From Bacillota bacterium (lineage in GTDB: Bacteria > Bacillota > Clostridia > Tissierellales > Sedimentibacteraceae), in contig JAEZGU010000153.1 of NCBI GenBank assembly GCA_023416855.1, positions 1 through 42,215 of the forward strand: a stretch of DNA of 42,215 nt. The letters are read 5' to 3'. Under the pieces are notes generated by a model. That model ran no database searches. It was not told the origin of the DNA and saw nothing but the letters and a program-made list of their open reading frames with translations. Shown piece by piece: positions 15,381 to 23,026 of this stretch. Each line of letters begins with the position of its first letter. The stretch's first letter is position 1. The position numbers and the translations under genes were made by a program.

Positions 15381-15878
15381 TTAAAATGGGGCGAATCCTT
15401 GTTCAGCCCACCAATCCTCTTTTAATAATGAGTATTGGTTACTGAACTGAGTTAGGTGGACTTTTTCCCAGCTTATAAGTAAATCTATTAAGTCCTTGCT
15501 TGCTTGTGAAGATAATTTACTTTTTGCATTTTCATAAAAGTCAATAGAGCTTTTTTCCATTTGCATACCTATTCCAAAAATAGACATAGCAACTGATGAA
15601 TTGCTTTTATCTACTTTGTCCCAGCGATATATTTCGGGTGAAGGAATGTCAATGCCTGACTCAATAATATCTTCTATTTTAACTTCATTACCATCATTTA
15701 ATTTTTGCCATAACTTTTTTAAGTACTCAGCATGCTTTAGTTCTTCATTTGCTAATTCTAAAAATGCTTCCTTTGTACCATCTGATGAAGCTTGATTAGC
15801 AGCTAAATTATAAAAATTGAACCCCTCAGTTTCATTTAATATTGCTTGAGATATAATAGATAGTTCTTCTTTATACAT
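15381..15878 (-). CDS. Rubrerythrin-like ferritin-fold diiron protein
   Basis: The 165-residue product starts at an ATG at 15878, directly after an AGGAGG site; the upstream in-frame ATG at 15938 lacks one. Two helical pairs carry the diiron pattern. These are NETEGFNFYNLAA and NEELKHAEYLKKL (Glu-x-x-His) in the first half, and EKSSIDFYENA and SWEKVHLTQF in the second. It has no rubredoxin-type CxxC domain, so it is an erythrin-like protein, in the family of oxidative-stress peroxidases and iron-handling proteins. It stands alone on the minus strand between the two halves of the SLH/SUOX-like and ECF locus. That suggests insertion or local inversion. Confidence 0.85.
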   Translation of the reverse strand: MYKEELSIISQAILNETEGFNFYNLAANQASSDGTKEAFLELANEELKHAEYLKKLWQKLNDGNEVKIEDIIESGIDIPSPEIYRWDKVDKSNSSVAMSIFGIGMQMEKSSIDFYENAKSKLSSQASKDLIDLLISWEKVHLTQFSNQYSLLKEDWWAEQGFAPF

Positions 15879-15916
15879 TTTTTCCTCCTGTGTATTTATA
15901 TATGTTATATATACCA

Positions 15917-15945
15917 TTGATACACTTATTTTAAACAATTATTAG
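15917..15945 (+). promoter_or_regulatory. Candidate promoter for the second half of the locus
   Basis: TTGATA (15917-15922), 17 bp and TATTAG (15940-15945) lie 43 bases before the next gene. No riboswitch-like structure is visible here, so this half may be expressed independently of the leader at 5.5 kb. Confidence 0.4.
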
Positions 15946-15987
15946 AAAGTTAAACATTATATTTAAATTTGAAAACCGGAGCAACTT

Positions 15988-16503
15988 ATGAATAAAAAAA
16001 ATATCGCAATACTTACAATAGTTATTTTACTCATAACAGTAATAATATCGTATAATTTAAACAAGCAATCAATAGAAATTCAGAAAGAGCTGTTAAATAG
16101 AGCTAACATAATTTTAAAATACGATAATGATGAAATTATGCTAAATATGGATATTATACAACAATCTGAAGTAGAGAGCTTTGATGCAATTTTTGACACA
16201 TCAACTACTGATGCTAAACTATGCAATTATACAGGTGTTCAAATTAAAAACATATTACAAAATAATAATATAAACGTTAAAAATATTAATGCAATTATAA
16301 TTACAGGTGTTGATGGCTATTCTGTTGCATATTCAAAAGATGAAATTTTAACAGATAGAAATGTTTTTATAGCATATATGGAAAACGGAAAATATTTAGA
16401 CAGCAGGGAAAATGGAGGCAGAGGTCCTTATGAGTCTATAATAGTGTCAGATACATTCAGTAACAGAAGATGTAAGTGGATAACAAAAATAGAGGTCAAA
16501 TAA
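15988..16503 (+). CDS. Membrane-anchored single SUOX-like domain protein
   Basis: The 171-residue protein has one N-terminal membrane anchor (about 5-24) without a lipobox. One extracytoplasmic SUOX-like domain follows (about 40-171), with YTGVQIKNILQNNN, TGVDGYSVAYS, GGRGPYESII and CKWITKIEV. It is clearly a paralogue of the lipoprotein at 13328-13810. Its two cysteines (in KLCNYTG and RRCKW) are not at the expected molybdenum-ligand position. The stop TAA shares its last base with the ATG of the first EcfA gene, so it is translationally coupled to the transporter ATPase. That coupling argues for a role with the ECF transporter. Confidence 0.75.
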   Translation: MNKKNIAILTIVILLITVIISYNLNKQSIEIQKELLNRANIILKYDNDEIMLNMDIIQQSEVESFDAIFDTSTTDAKLCNYTGVQIKNILQNNNINVKNINAIIITGVDGYSVAYSKDEILTDRNVFIAYMENGKYLDSRENGGRGPYESIIVSDTFSNRRCKWITKIEVK

Positions 16504-17156
16504 TGAATGCTATTGAAATAATTGATTTAAGCTTTAAATATGATAACAATCAAACAGAATTGTTGAAAAACTTTAATTTAGCAGTAAAAGAAGGTGAAGC
16601 TGTAGGCTTTAGCGGAAAAAGCGGCTCCGGAAAAAGCACATTAGCTAATATAATATGCGGAATTATTCCAAATTTATATGCAGGCCATATTACGGGCGAA
16701 GTATTTATATACAATAAAAACCTTACAACAATGCCATTATGTGAAATTGTATCAAACATAGGAATTATATTTCAAAATCCATCTACACAACTTTTTTCTC
16801 CAACCATAGAGGATGAACTTGCCTTTGGACCAGAAAACATGTGCGTAGACAGGGAGGAAATTGGAAGAAGAATTGATGAAGTTTTAAAATTAATTGGTAT
16901 GGAACAATATAGATATGATAATCCAAATAATTTATCAGGTGGACAGCAACAACTTATTGCAATTGCTTCTGTTTTAATGCTTGATCCTAAAATTATTATA
17001 TGTGATGAAATTATGTCTTGGATTGATGATGATAAAAAAGAAATTATAATTAATTTACTTAGAGATTTAAAAAATAGTGGGAAGACATTAATAATTATAG
17101 ATCATGATTTAGATAATCTAAAAATAATAGATAAAGTAATAAAAATAGGTGAATAA
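16503..17156 (+). CDS. ecfA1: ECF transporter ATPase subunit A
   Basis: The 217-residue ABC ATPase has Walker A GKSGSGKS (38-45), the ECF-type Q-loop region IIFQNPSTQLFSPTIEDELAFG, signature LSGGQ (144-148) and Walker B ending DE (168-169). It pairs with the next ATPase to power the T and S subunits. I chose the ATG at 16503, which overlaps the preceding TAA and has GAGGTC upstream. An in-frame ATG at 16476 lies inside the previous gene and has no ribosome binding site. The residues after Walker B (MSWIDDD) differ from the usual PTSxLD, a mild divergence at the D-loop. The transported compound is not shown by the ATPase. Confidence 0.88.
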   Translation: MNAIEIIDLSFKYDNNQTELLKNFNLAVKEGEAVGFSGKSGSGKSTLANIICGIIPNLYAGHITGEVFIYNKNLTTMPLCEIVSNIGIIFQNPSTQLFSPTIEDELAFGPENMCVDREEIGRRIDEVLKLIGMEQYRYDNPNNLSGGQQQLIAIASVLMLDPKIIICDEIMSWIDDDKKEIIINLLRDLKNSGKTLIIIDHDLDNLKIIDKVIKIGE

Positions 17157-17842
17157 TGAATAATCTTATAGAAATTAAAAATGTTTCATTTAATTATTCA
17201 AAAGACAGAAAAATCTTTGATGATTTTTCGTTAATATTAGATACAAAGGAAAACTCTGTATTAACCGGAAAAAATGGTTCAGGTAAAACAACATTATCGA
17301 AACTTATTATGGGGATATTAAAGCCTCAAAAAGGCGCTATTAAAATATTTGGGCATGAACTGTCTAAACTTTCTTTAGGACAAACAGGTGAGTTGATTGG
17401 ATATGCATATCAATATCCCGAACGCCAACTATTTGCAATGACTGTGATGGAAGAGCTTACATTTCCGTTAATTATGAAGGGGATTTCACCTAAAGATGCT
17501 AAGAACGAGGCTGAGGAAATGATTAGAATATTTGAACTTGAAAAAGTTAAGGATTCATTTCCGTTTTTTTTAAGCTATGGAGAAAAAAAGCGTCTTGCAA
17601 TAGCTTCTGTTCTAATGAATAAACCTAAATATTTAATACTTGATGAACCAACTGCTTCTTTAGATGCAGATAGAATACAATTATTATATAAAGTTCTTGA
17701 TAAATTAAATGAGAAGAAAATAGGTATTTTAGCAATAAGTCACAATGAGAATTTTATTGAAAGATATGGACAAAGAATTATAAATTTAGAAGGAGGTAAA
17801 ATTCGAAGTGATACAATCTCTGAAAATAGATCCTCGAACTAA
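17156..17842 (+). CDS. ecfA2: ECF transporter ATPase subunit A'
   Basis: The 228-residue ABC ATPase has Walker A GKNGSGKT (38-45), the ECF hallmark YQYPERQLFAMTVMEEL, signature LSYGE (139-143, a variant of LSGGE) and Walker B/D-loop LILDEPTASLD (160-170). It starts at an ATG sharing one base with the stop of the first ATPase and overlaps the T-component gene by 35 bp. The two different ATPases form the usual ECF heterodimer. The order A, A', T is conserved in Firmicutes, where it normally sits in the ribosomal-protein region as a shared module. Here it is part of a dedicated locus. Confidence 0.9.
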   Translation: MNNLIEIKNVSFNYSKDRKIFDDFSLILDTKENSVLTGKNGSGKTTLSKLIMGILKPQKGAIKIFGHELSKLSLGQTGELIGYAYQYPERQLFAMTVMEELTFPLIMKGISPKDAKNEAEEMIRIFELEKVKDSFPFFLSYGEKKRLAIASVLMNKPKYLILDEPTASLDADRIQLLYKVLDKLNEKKIGILAISHNENFIERYGQRIINLEGGKIRSDTISENRSSN

Positions 17843-18536
17843 GCTAACAATAGTTCTTTTATTGTCAACACTTGCATTATTTTATAATAATATATTTTTT
17901 CTTTGTGTAATTTTAATTATGTCGGTGATTATTTCTTTATTATTGAAAAGTGATATTATATCAATTTTTGTAAGAATAAGGAAATTGTTTACTATTATGA
18001 TAGCAATTGCGTTTGTTCAGAGCATTTTCAATAAATTAGGTAATCCAATTATTATGCTTGGAAAAATTGTTATACTAACAGACATTGGGTTAATAAAGTC
18101 TGTGGAATTTATATTAAGGTTGGCCATAATAATAGTTTCAGCATCAATAATAATAACTTCAAACAGCAGAGAAATAATACAAGGATTAGTGCAGTGGAAA
18201 TGTCCGTATGAAATAGCTTTTATGTCATCTGCAGCAATTAGATTTCTTCCGATTTTTAAGGAAGAAATGACGGATATGTTAATAGCTATACAGCTTAGGG
18301 GTATAGATTTAAAGAAGGTTAAAATTCATGAAAAGTTGAAAATTTATAAGTATATTTTAACTCCAATAGTGATTAACTCTGTTTTAAAAGCTAAGGAATT
18401 GTCTGCCGCAATGGAAATGAGAGGTTTCAGAGCATATCCATGCAGGACAAGCTACTTAGTTTTGAAGATGAAAAAAATAGATTATATTATTATTGGATTG
18501 TGTGTGGCTTTAGCTTTATATACTATTTTAGTTTAA
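17808..18536 (+). CDS. ecfT: ECF transporter transmembrane T component
   Basis: The 242-residue membrane protein has four to six spans. It has the two ATPase-coupling helices with the EcfT motifs, seen here as AIQLRGID (160-167) and AMEMRGFR (201-208); the small-Arg-Gly core is intact in both. It starts at a GTG (17808) ten bases after GGAGGT, inside the 3' end of the A' gene. With ecfA1, ecfA2 and the S component at 13819 it makes a complete group-I-like ECF importer. Its dedicated genomic setting suggests one specific cargo rather than a general vitamin module. Confidence 0.88.
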   Translation: MIQSLKIDPRTKLTIVLLLSTLALFYNNIFFLCVILIMSVIISLLLKSDIISIFVRIRKLFTIMIAIAFVQSIFNKLGNPIIMLGKIVILTDIGLIKSVEFILRLAIIIVSASIIITSNSREIIQGLVQWKCPYEIAFMSSAAIRFLPIFKEEMTDMLIAIQLRGIDLKKVKIHEKLKIYKYILTPIVINSVLKAKELSAAMEMRGFRAYPCRTSYLVLKMKKIDYIIIGLCVALALYTILV

Positions 18537-18548
18537 GAGAGGTGCAGA

Positions 18549-19190
18549 ATGAAAGTATTTTCAGTAATTGGTATAACTGATTCAGGTAAAACAACAACAA
18601 TTGAACATATCATTAAAGAATTAAAGAAAAGAAATTATTCAGTAGGAACAGTAAAACATATCCACTTTCACGGGTTTAAAATGGATGTTGAAGGAACTAA
18701 TACTGATAGACACAGAAAAGCAGGCTCATCATTAGTTACTGCAAGAGGTGAGTATGAAACGGATGTTTTATTTCAAGAGAAGCTTAGCATAGAAGAAATT
18801 CTAAAATTCTACGATCATGACTATGTAATATTAGAAGGAGTAAGGGATACTGATACGCCTAAAATTGTTACTGCGCATGATGTGAAGGGTATAGATGAGC
18901 GATTAGATGAAACAACAATTGCTATATCAGGACGTGTGGCTGATACAATAAATGAATATAAGGGGCTACCTGCAATAAGTGCTTTGCAGGATATAGAGGG
19001 ATTAGTAGATTTAATCGAAGAAAAAGTTCTTAGTATACATGATGAAAAGATATCTCTTAAAATTGGAGGTAAAAAAATAAAAATGGTTCCTTTTGTGCAA
19101 AAAGTATTGTTAAATTCAATAGAAGCTATTTCAAAAGAGCTTGAAGGATATGATGAGAATGGAGATATAGAAATATGTATCAAAAAATAA
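18549..19190 (+). CDS. mobB: MobB, molybdopterin-guanine dinucleotide biosynthesis GTPase
   Basis: The 213-residue protein has a P-loop GITDSGKT (8-15) and the MobB signature VGTVKHIHFHGFKMDVEGTN followed by DRHRKAGSS. YVILEGVRD is the Walker-B region. The first ~160 residues are MobB. The last ~50 (LKIGGKKIKMVPFVQKVL, GDIEICI) form an extra domain seen in some clostridial and archaeal MobB proteins. MobB assists MobA in attaching GMP to molybdopterin in the cytosol. No mobA, moa or moe gene is in the window. Its presence in an ECF operon is the best direct link of the locus to Moco. It overlaps the kinase-like gene by 16 bp. Confidence 0.9.
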   Translation: MKVFSVIGITDSGKTTTIEHIIKELKKRNYSVGTVKHIHFHGFKMDVEGTNTDRHRKAGSSLVTARGEYETDVLFQEKLSIEEILKFYDHDYVILEGVRDTDTPKIVTAHDVKGIDERLDETTIAISGRVADTINEYKGLPAISALQDIEGLVDLIEEKVLSIHDEKISLKIGGKKIKMVPFVQKVLLNSIEAISKELEGYDENGDIEICIKK

Positions 19191-19792
19191 TGTTAACAAG
19201 CAAAAGAAACAAGGTAGAACGAATTATTGAAGACGGTAAATCAACAATATGCAAAACATTTACTAATGCAGAGTATTTAAATAAGGAATATGAAGCACTG
19301 CATTACTTAAAACAAAACGGTTTAAATGTACCTGAAATTATAGACTCATATGGTAATAGTTTAATATTACAGGATTTAGGTGATAATACTTTACTTAGTT
19401 GGTATGAAAACGAAGAAAAGAACAATTCAAATAATTATGAAGAAATACTTTATAAATTGTGTAATTGGTTAAAACAGTTTTACCACATATACTTATTAAA
19501 CAATAAACAAAATATATTAGGTGATGTTAATTATAGAAATTTTATTATATATAACAACGAAATATATGGGATTGATTTTGAGTTAATTAGACAGGGTAAA
19601 ATTGAAGAAGATGCAGGAAGATTAGTTGCTTATGCAATGACATATGAACCTGAGGATACAGACTGGAAAATGAATTTTAACACAAGGTTAGTCAGCGTAC
19701 TATCGAAAGAATTGAATTTAGAAACAAAAATAATAAATAGTGAAGTAAAAAAAGAGCTTATAGCAATGAAAGAAAGAAGAAAATGGAGGTAA
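19175..19792 (+). CDS. Small protein-kinase-fold phosphotransferase (APH/Kdo-kinase-like)
   Basis: The 205-residue protein keeps the core of the kinase fold. It has a Lys in TICKTFTN and a Glu in KEYEAL (beta3/alphaC pair), the catalytic loop GDVNYRNF (Asp plus Asn) and IDFE as the metal-binding motif. The usual His before Gly-Asp is replaced (LGDVN). It is shorter than aminoglycoside or choline kinases and closer in size to lipopolysaccharide/Bud32-type kinases. The start overlaps mobB by 16 bp with GGAGAT upstream, so the two are translationally coupled. I infer a small-molecule kinase working with the imported cofactor. Re-phosphorylation of a dephospho-pterin is one possibility; the substrate is unknown. 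Confidence 0.65.
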   Translation: MYQKIMLTSKRNKVERIIEDGKSTICKTFTNAEYLNKEYEALHYLKQNGLNVPEIIDSYGNSLILQDLGDNTLLSWYENEEKNNSNNYEEILYKLCNWLKQFYHIYLLNNKQNILGDVNYRNFIIYNNEIYGIDFELIRQGKIEEDAGRLVAYAMTYEPEDTDWKMNFNTRLVSVLSKELNLETKIINSEVKKELIAMKERRKWR

Positions 19793-19793
19793 A

Positions 19794-21680
19794 ATGAAGA
19801 AGTTATTTGTAATTTTATTGTGCTTAGTGTTAATTATGCAAACATTAACAGGATTTTCTTTTGAAACAACACAAACTAATTATAACAACCAAGATTATTA
19901 TTTTGAACATACTGTAGATTGGCATGGAGAATATGATGTTATAGTAGTTGGTTATGGCGGAGCAGGTGCTACTGCAAGTATTGAAGCTGCTGATGAAGGA
20001 GCCAATGTGTTGTTGCTTGAAAAAGCTCCAAAGGGGCAAGAAGGCGGAAATACAAGATATGCAGGTCAGGCTGTACTTGCTTTAGAAGAAAAAAATATAG
20101 ATAAAGCTATGGAATATTTTAAGCATCTTCGCGGTAAATACAATACTCCTGATGATACAATAATTAATTCATATTTATCCAAGGCAAGCGAAAGTAAAAA
20201 GTGGCTTGAATTTATAGGTGCAAAAAATATAGTAAAATTTCCTTTTCAAGAATATGATTATCCCGGAGGAGAGGTTATGGATGCTCTTATAATTGAGGGT
20301 GAAGTGTTTACTGGTAAGCTATATGCAACATTGCAAAATGCAGTAGAAAGTCGAAATGATAAAATTGAAGTATGGTATGAATCTCCTGCAGTAGGATTAA
20401 TTCAAGACCCAAAAACAATGACTGTGCATGGAGTTAAAGTAGAAAATAACGGAAGGCTTTTAAACATAAGAGCCAAAAATGGAGTTGTTCTTTGTACCGG
20501 TGGTTTTGAAAACAACCAGCAGATGATACAGGACTATTTACAATTACCATACGGCTATTCAAAAGCAGCAATGTATAATACAGGTGATGGTATAAAGATG
20601 GCAATGGAAGCCGGTGCGGACCTTTGGCATATGAGTAATATTGCAGGTCCCGATTTAAATGTATTAAACCCTGAAACAAATACTACATTTGGCTATGCTA
20701 TTCAAGGCGAAAGGGATGTATTAAGCTCTGGTTTTGCTACTCAAAATACAATTTTTGTTGGCGCTGATGGTACGAGATTTACAGATGAGTCAGTTCTTCC
20801 TAATCATGGACACATTGATTTTCATGGTTCATGGAGACACATGCCATTATCATTGCCTGCATTTGCAGTGTTCGATGAAACAGCAAGGTTATCACAACCG
20901 ATCTATAACTCATGGAGTGAAGGGAACATAGAAGAAATTGAAAAGGGCTATATTTTGAAAGCTGATTCAATAGAAGAGCTTGCAAAGAAAATTGGAGTAA
21001 ATCCTAATAATTTAAAGAAGACTATAAGAGACTACAATAAATTTTGCAGTAATAGAAAGGACACAGAATTTAATAGAAATCCTAAAACATTAAAGCCAAT
21101 AAATAAAGCACCATACTATGCAGTAGAATTGGTTCCTTCATTTACTAACACTCAGGGAGGACCTGTAAGAAATGAAAAAGGCGAAATTTTAGGAATTAGT
21201 GGTAAAGCCATACCTCATTTATACAGTGCAGGAGAGTTAGGATCAATATTTTCAAGTATTTATCAAGGAACAGGCAATTTGGGAGAGGCCGTTGCTTTTG
21301 GTAGAATATCAGGAAAAAATGCTGCAAATGTCAAATATGATGTATTGCAAGAAACAGTTATGAATGGCAAAAACCCTATAAAAGCAGTTTGGACGGAACG
21401 TGAAGAAACAGTCCTCAAAACAGGGGAATATATTGGTAAGGACAGAGGTATAGGTGGACCAATTGAAGTTAAAGTAACTGTGGAGAATAAAATAATTAAG
21501 GGTATAGATGTTGTCTATCATAATGAAACAAGAGGGGTAAGTACAAACGCTATTAAAACAGTAACAGATAGAATAGTAAAAAATCAATCAACTGAGGTTG
21601 ATGTTGTTTCAGGTGCTACTGTTACAAGCAAAGCAATTATAAATGCTGTTAAAGATGCACTTGTAAAAGCAGGGTATTGA
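19794..21680 (+). CDS. Secreted fumarate-reductase-like flavoprotein with C-terminal FMN-binding domain
   Basis: The 628-residue protein has a signal peptide (to about 22). An FAD-binding fumarate reductase/urocanate reductase-type domain starts with VIVVGYGGAGATASIEAADE and also shows LLLEKAPKGQEGGNTRYAGQ. A C-terminal FMN_bind domain (about 540-628) has DVVSGATVTSKAI, with Thr609 as the likely covalent FMN site. Such enzymes reduce enoate-type acceptors outside the membrane using electrons from membrane donors. Here the NapH-like FMN protein is the natural donor. It follows the kinase gene by one base with GGAGGT before the ATG, and ends in a strong terminator. The acceptor cannot be predicted. 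Confidence 0.88.
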   Translation: MKKLFVILLCLVLIMQTLTGFSFETTQTNYNNQDYYFEHTVDWHGEYDVIVVGYGGAGATASIEAADEGANVLLLEKAPKGQEGGNTRYAGQAVLALEEKNIDKAMEYFKHLRGKYNTPDDTIINSYLSKASESKKWLEFIGAKNIVKFPFQEYDYPGGEVMDALIIEGEVFTGKLYATLQNAVESRNDKIEVWYESPAVGLIQDPKTMTVHGVKVENNGRLLNIRAKNGVVLCTGGFENNQQMIQDYLQLPYGYSKAAMYNTGDGIKMAMEAGADLWHMSNIAGPDLNVLNPETNTTFGYAIQGERDVLSSGFATQNTIFVGADGTRFTDESVLPNHGHIDFHGSWRHMPLSLPAFAVFDETARLSQPIYNSWSEGNIEEIEKGYILKADSIEELAKKIGVNPNNLKKTIRDYNKFCSNRKDTEFNRNPKTLKPINKAPYYAVELVPSFTNTQGGPVRNEKGEILGISGKAIPHLYSAGELGSIFSSIYQGTGNLGEAVAFGRISGKNAANVKYDVLQETVMNGKNPIKAVWTEREETVLKTGEYIGKDRGIGGPIEVKVTVENKIIKGIDVVYHNETRGVSTNAIKTVTDRIVKNQSTEVDVVSGATVTSKAIINAVKDALVKAGY

Positions 21681-21715
21681 TTTTATATTGTACTGTTTAT
21701 GTGATTGATATTTTG

Positions 21716-21747
21716 AAGACATTCTACAATTAGAATGTCTTTTTTTC
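21716..21747 (+). terminator. Intrinsic terminator ending the locus
   Basis: An 11-bp stem (AAGACATTCTA with TAGAATGTCTT) with loop CAAT is followed by a T run. Confidence 0.9.
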
Positions 21748-21842
21748 GACTTATTTCTTATATATACTTTTGGATATGTAACAAAAATATACAATAGCCA
21801 TATTATAAAAATAAGTAAATACCATAAGGAGGAACCTTGAAA

Positions 21843-22082
21843 ATGATTAATAATAGAAGATCAAGGGATGACATGTATTATCCAAATCCAGATGTTTGCA
21901 TACCTCAGGAATTGGTTATTGATAACGTGTTATTAGCACGTGCATACGTCCCATATCAATTTATGTGTGAAACATTTAACCCAATCGAAAGCTTAGCAGC
22001 GGGAACCGCCTTTCCGGAATTATTTAGTCCTTATAATAGATTAGATAATGAAAAAAGGTCCTGTAGACCATCAGAATGTTAA
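21843..22082 (+). CDS. cotJA: Spore coat-associated protein CotJA
   Basis: The 79-residue protein shows the CotJA pattern PNPDVCIPQELVIDNVLLAR, then AYVPYQF and a proline/tyrosine-rich middle (AFPELFSPY). The ATG at 21843 lies 10 bases after AAGGAGG; a TTG two codons earlier (4 bases from that site) is a less likely alternative. CotJA is a small coat protein co-produced with CotJB and CotJC late in sporulation in the mother cell. The three genes follow in the usual order, supporting the call and showing the organism sporulates. Confidence 0.9.
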   Translation: MINNRRSRDDMYYPNPDVCIPQELVIDNVLLARAYVPYQFMCETFNPIESLAAGTAFPELFSPYNRLDNEKRSCRPSEC

Positions 22083-22095
22083 GAGGAGGGATAAG

Positions 22096-22362
22096 ATGAA
22101 TGAAAAAGCTATGAATTTAAGAAGGGATATTGCAGCAACTCATATGATGTTAGAAGAGCTACAGCTATATCTTAACACTCATCCTACGGATAGAAATGCG
22201 TTAGCAAAACGAAATGCATTTGTAAAACAAAACAAAATCCTTAGAGATGAATATAACAATAACTTTGGAATGATTAATCAAGATGATTCGCTTAGCCCAT
22301 ATCCTTGGCAATGGATAGAAGGACCATGGCCATGGGAATATGAAGCAAACTTTAAGTTGTAG
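22096..22362 (+). CDS. cotJB: Spore coat protein CotJB
   Basis: The 88-residue protein shows the CotJB pattern HMMLEELQLYLNTHP followed by conserved RNA and proline/tryptophan-rich C-terminus (YPWQWIEGPWPWEYEA). The start at 22096 follows GAGGAGGG; an upstream in-frame ATG at 22048 lies inside cotJA without a ribosome binding site. CotJB is a coat or coat-assembly protein of unknown biochemistry. It sits between cotJA and cotJC as in Bacillus and Clostridium. Confidence 0.9.
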   Translation: MNEKAMNLRRDIAATHMMLEELQLYLNTHPTDRNALAKRNAFVKQNKILRDEYNNNFGMINQDDSLSPYPWQWIEGPWPWEYEANFKL

Positions 22363-22374
22363 GAGGGAATATAT

Positions 22375-22983
22375 ATGTGGTCATATGACAAAATATTACA
22401 ATACCCGATTAATATAAAAAAACCTAATCCGGGATTAGCTACAAAAATAATTTCACAATACGGTGGACCTGATGGTGAGTTAGCTGCATCATTAAGATAT
22501 TTAAGTCAAAGATTTACAAAGGTTACACCTGAAGCAATTGCTACTTTAAACGATATAGGTACCGAAGAGTTGGCGCACCTTGAAATGATAGGTACTATGG
22601 TTTATCAATTAATGAAAAATGCAACAGTTGAAGAAATAGAAAAAGCCGGAGCAGGTGCATACTATACAGATCACGGCAGAGGAGTTTACCCTCAAGCTGC
22701 ATCCGGAACACCATTTACAGCAGCATTTTTACAGGTTAAAGGTGATCCTATTGTTGATCTTACAGAAAATTTAGCAGCAGAGCAAAAAGCCAGAGGAACT
22801 TACGAATGGTTAATTAATCAAACTGATGATCCTGATGTATTAGAACCGCTTAAATTTTTAAGAGAAAGGGAAGTAGTGCATTATCAAAGATTTGGTGAAG
22901 CGTTAAGAAAAGTTCAGGACTATTTACAAGAACCAAAATTGTTTATTATGCCTAAACCAGATTTTATGCAGAACAATAGATAA
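22375..22983 (+). CDS. cotJC: Spore coat manganese-catalase-like protein CotJC
   Basis: The 202-residue protein is a ferritin-fold dimanganese catalase. Likely metal ligands are visible in GGPDGELAASLRYLSQR, IGTEELAHLEMIG (Glu-x-x-His), NLAAEQKARGTYE and REREVVHYQRF. Its length and pattern match CotJC. It is thought to protect the spore coat from hydrogen peroxide. It is twelve bases downstream of cotJB and followed by a strong terminator shared with the convergent CAP gene. Confidence 0.93.
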   Translation: MWSYDKILQYPINIKKPNPGLATKIISQYGGPDGELAASLRYLSQRFTKVTPEAIATLNDIGTEELAHLEMIGTMVYQLMKNATVEEIEKAGAGAYYTDHGRGVYPQAASGTPFTAAFLQVKGDPIVDLTENLAAEQKARGTYEWLINQTDDPDVLEPLKFLREREVVHYQRFGEALRKVQDYLQEPKLFIMPKPDFMQNNR

Positions 22984-22990
22984 GTATATA

Positions 22991-23021
22991 AAAACTGCAT
23001 CTCTATGAGATGCAGTTTTTT
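22991..23021. terminator. Bidirectional terminator between cotJC and the CAP gene
   Basis: A perfect 13-bp stem (AAAACTGCATCTC with GAGATGCAGTTTT, loop TAT) has T runs on both strands between convergent genes. Confidence 0.9.
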
Positions 23022-23026
23022 GTTGG

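Noticed and set aside
16476..16502. Longer N-terminus for the first EcfA ATPase
   Set aside because: The upstream ATG lies in the previous gene without a ribosome binding site, while ATG 16503 has one and gives the usual EcfA N-terminus.
21770..21810. Sigma-E promoter for cotJABC (CATATTAT as -10)
   Set aside because: CATATTAT at 21799-21806 fits a sigma-E -10, but no acceptable -35 lies at the right distance, so I did not call it.
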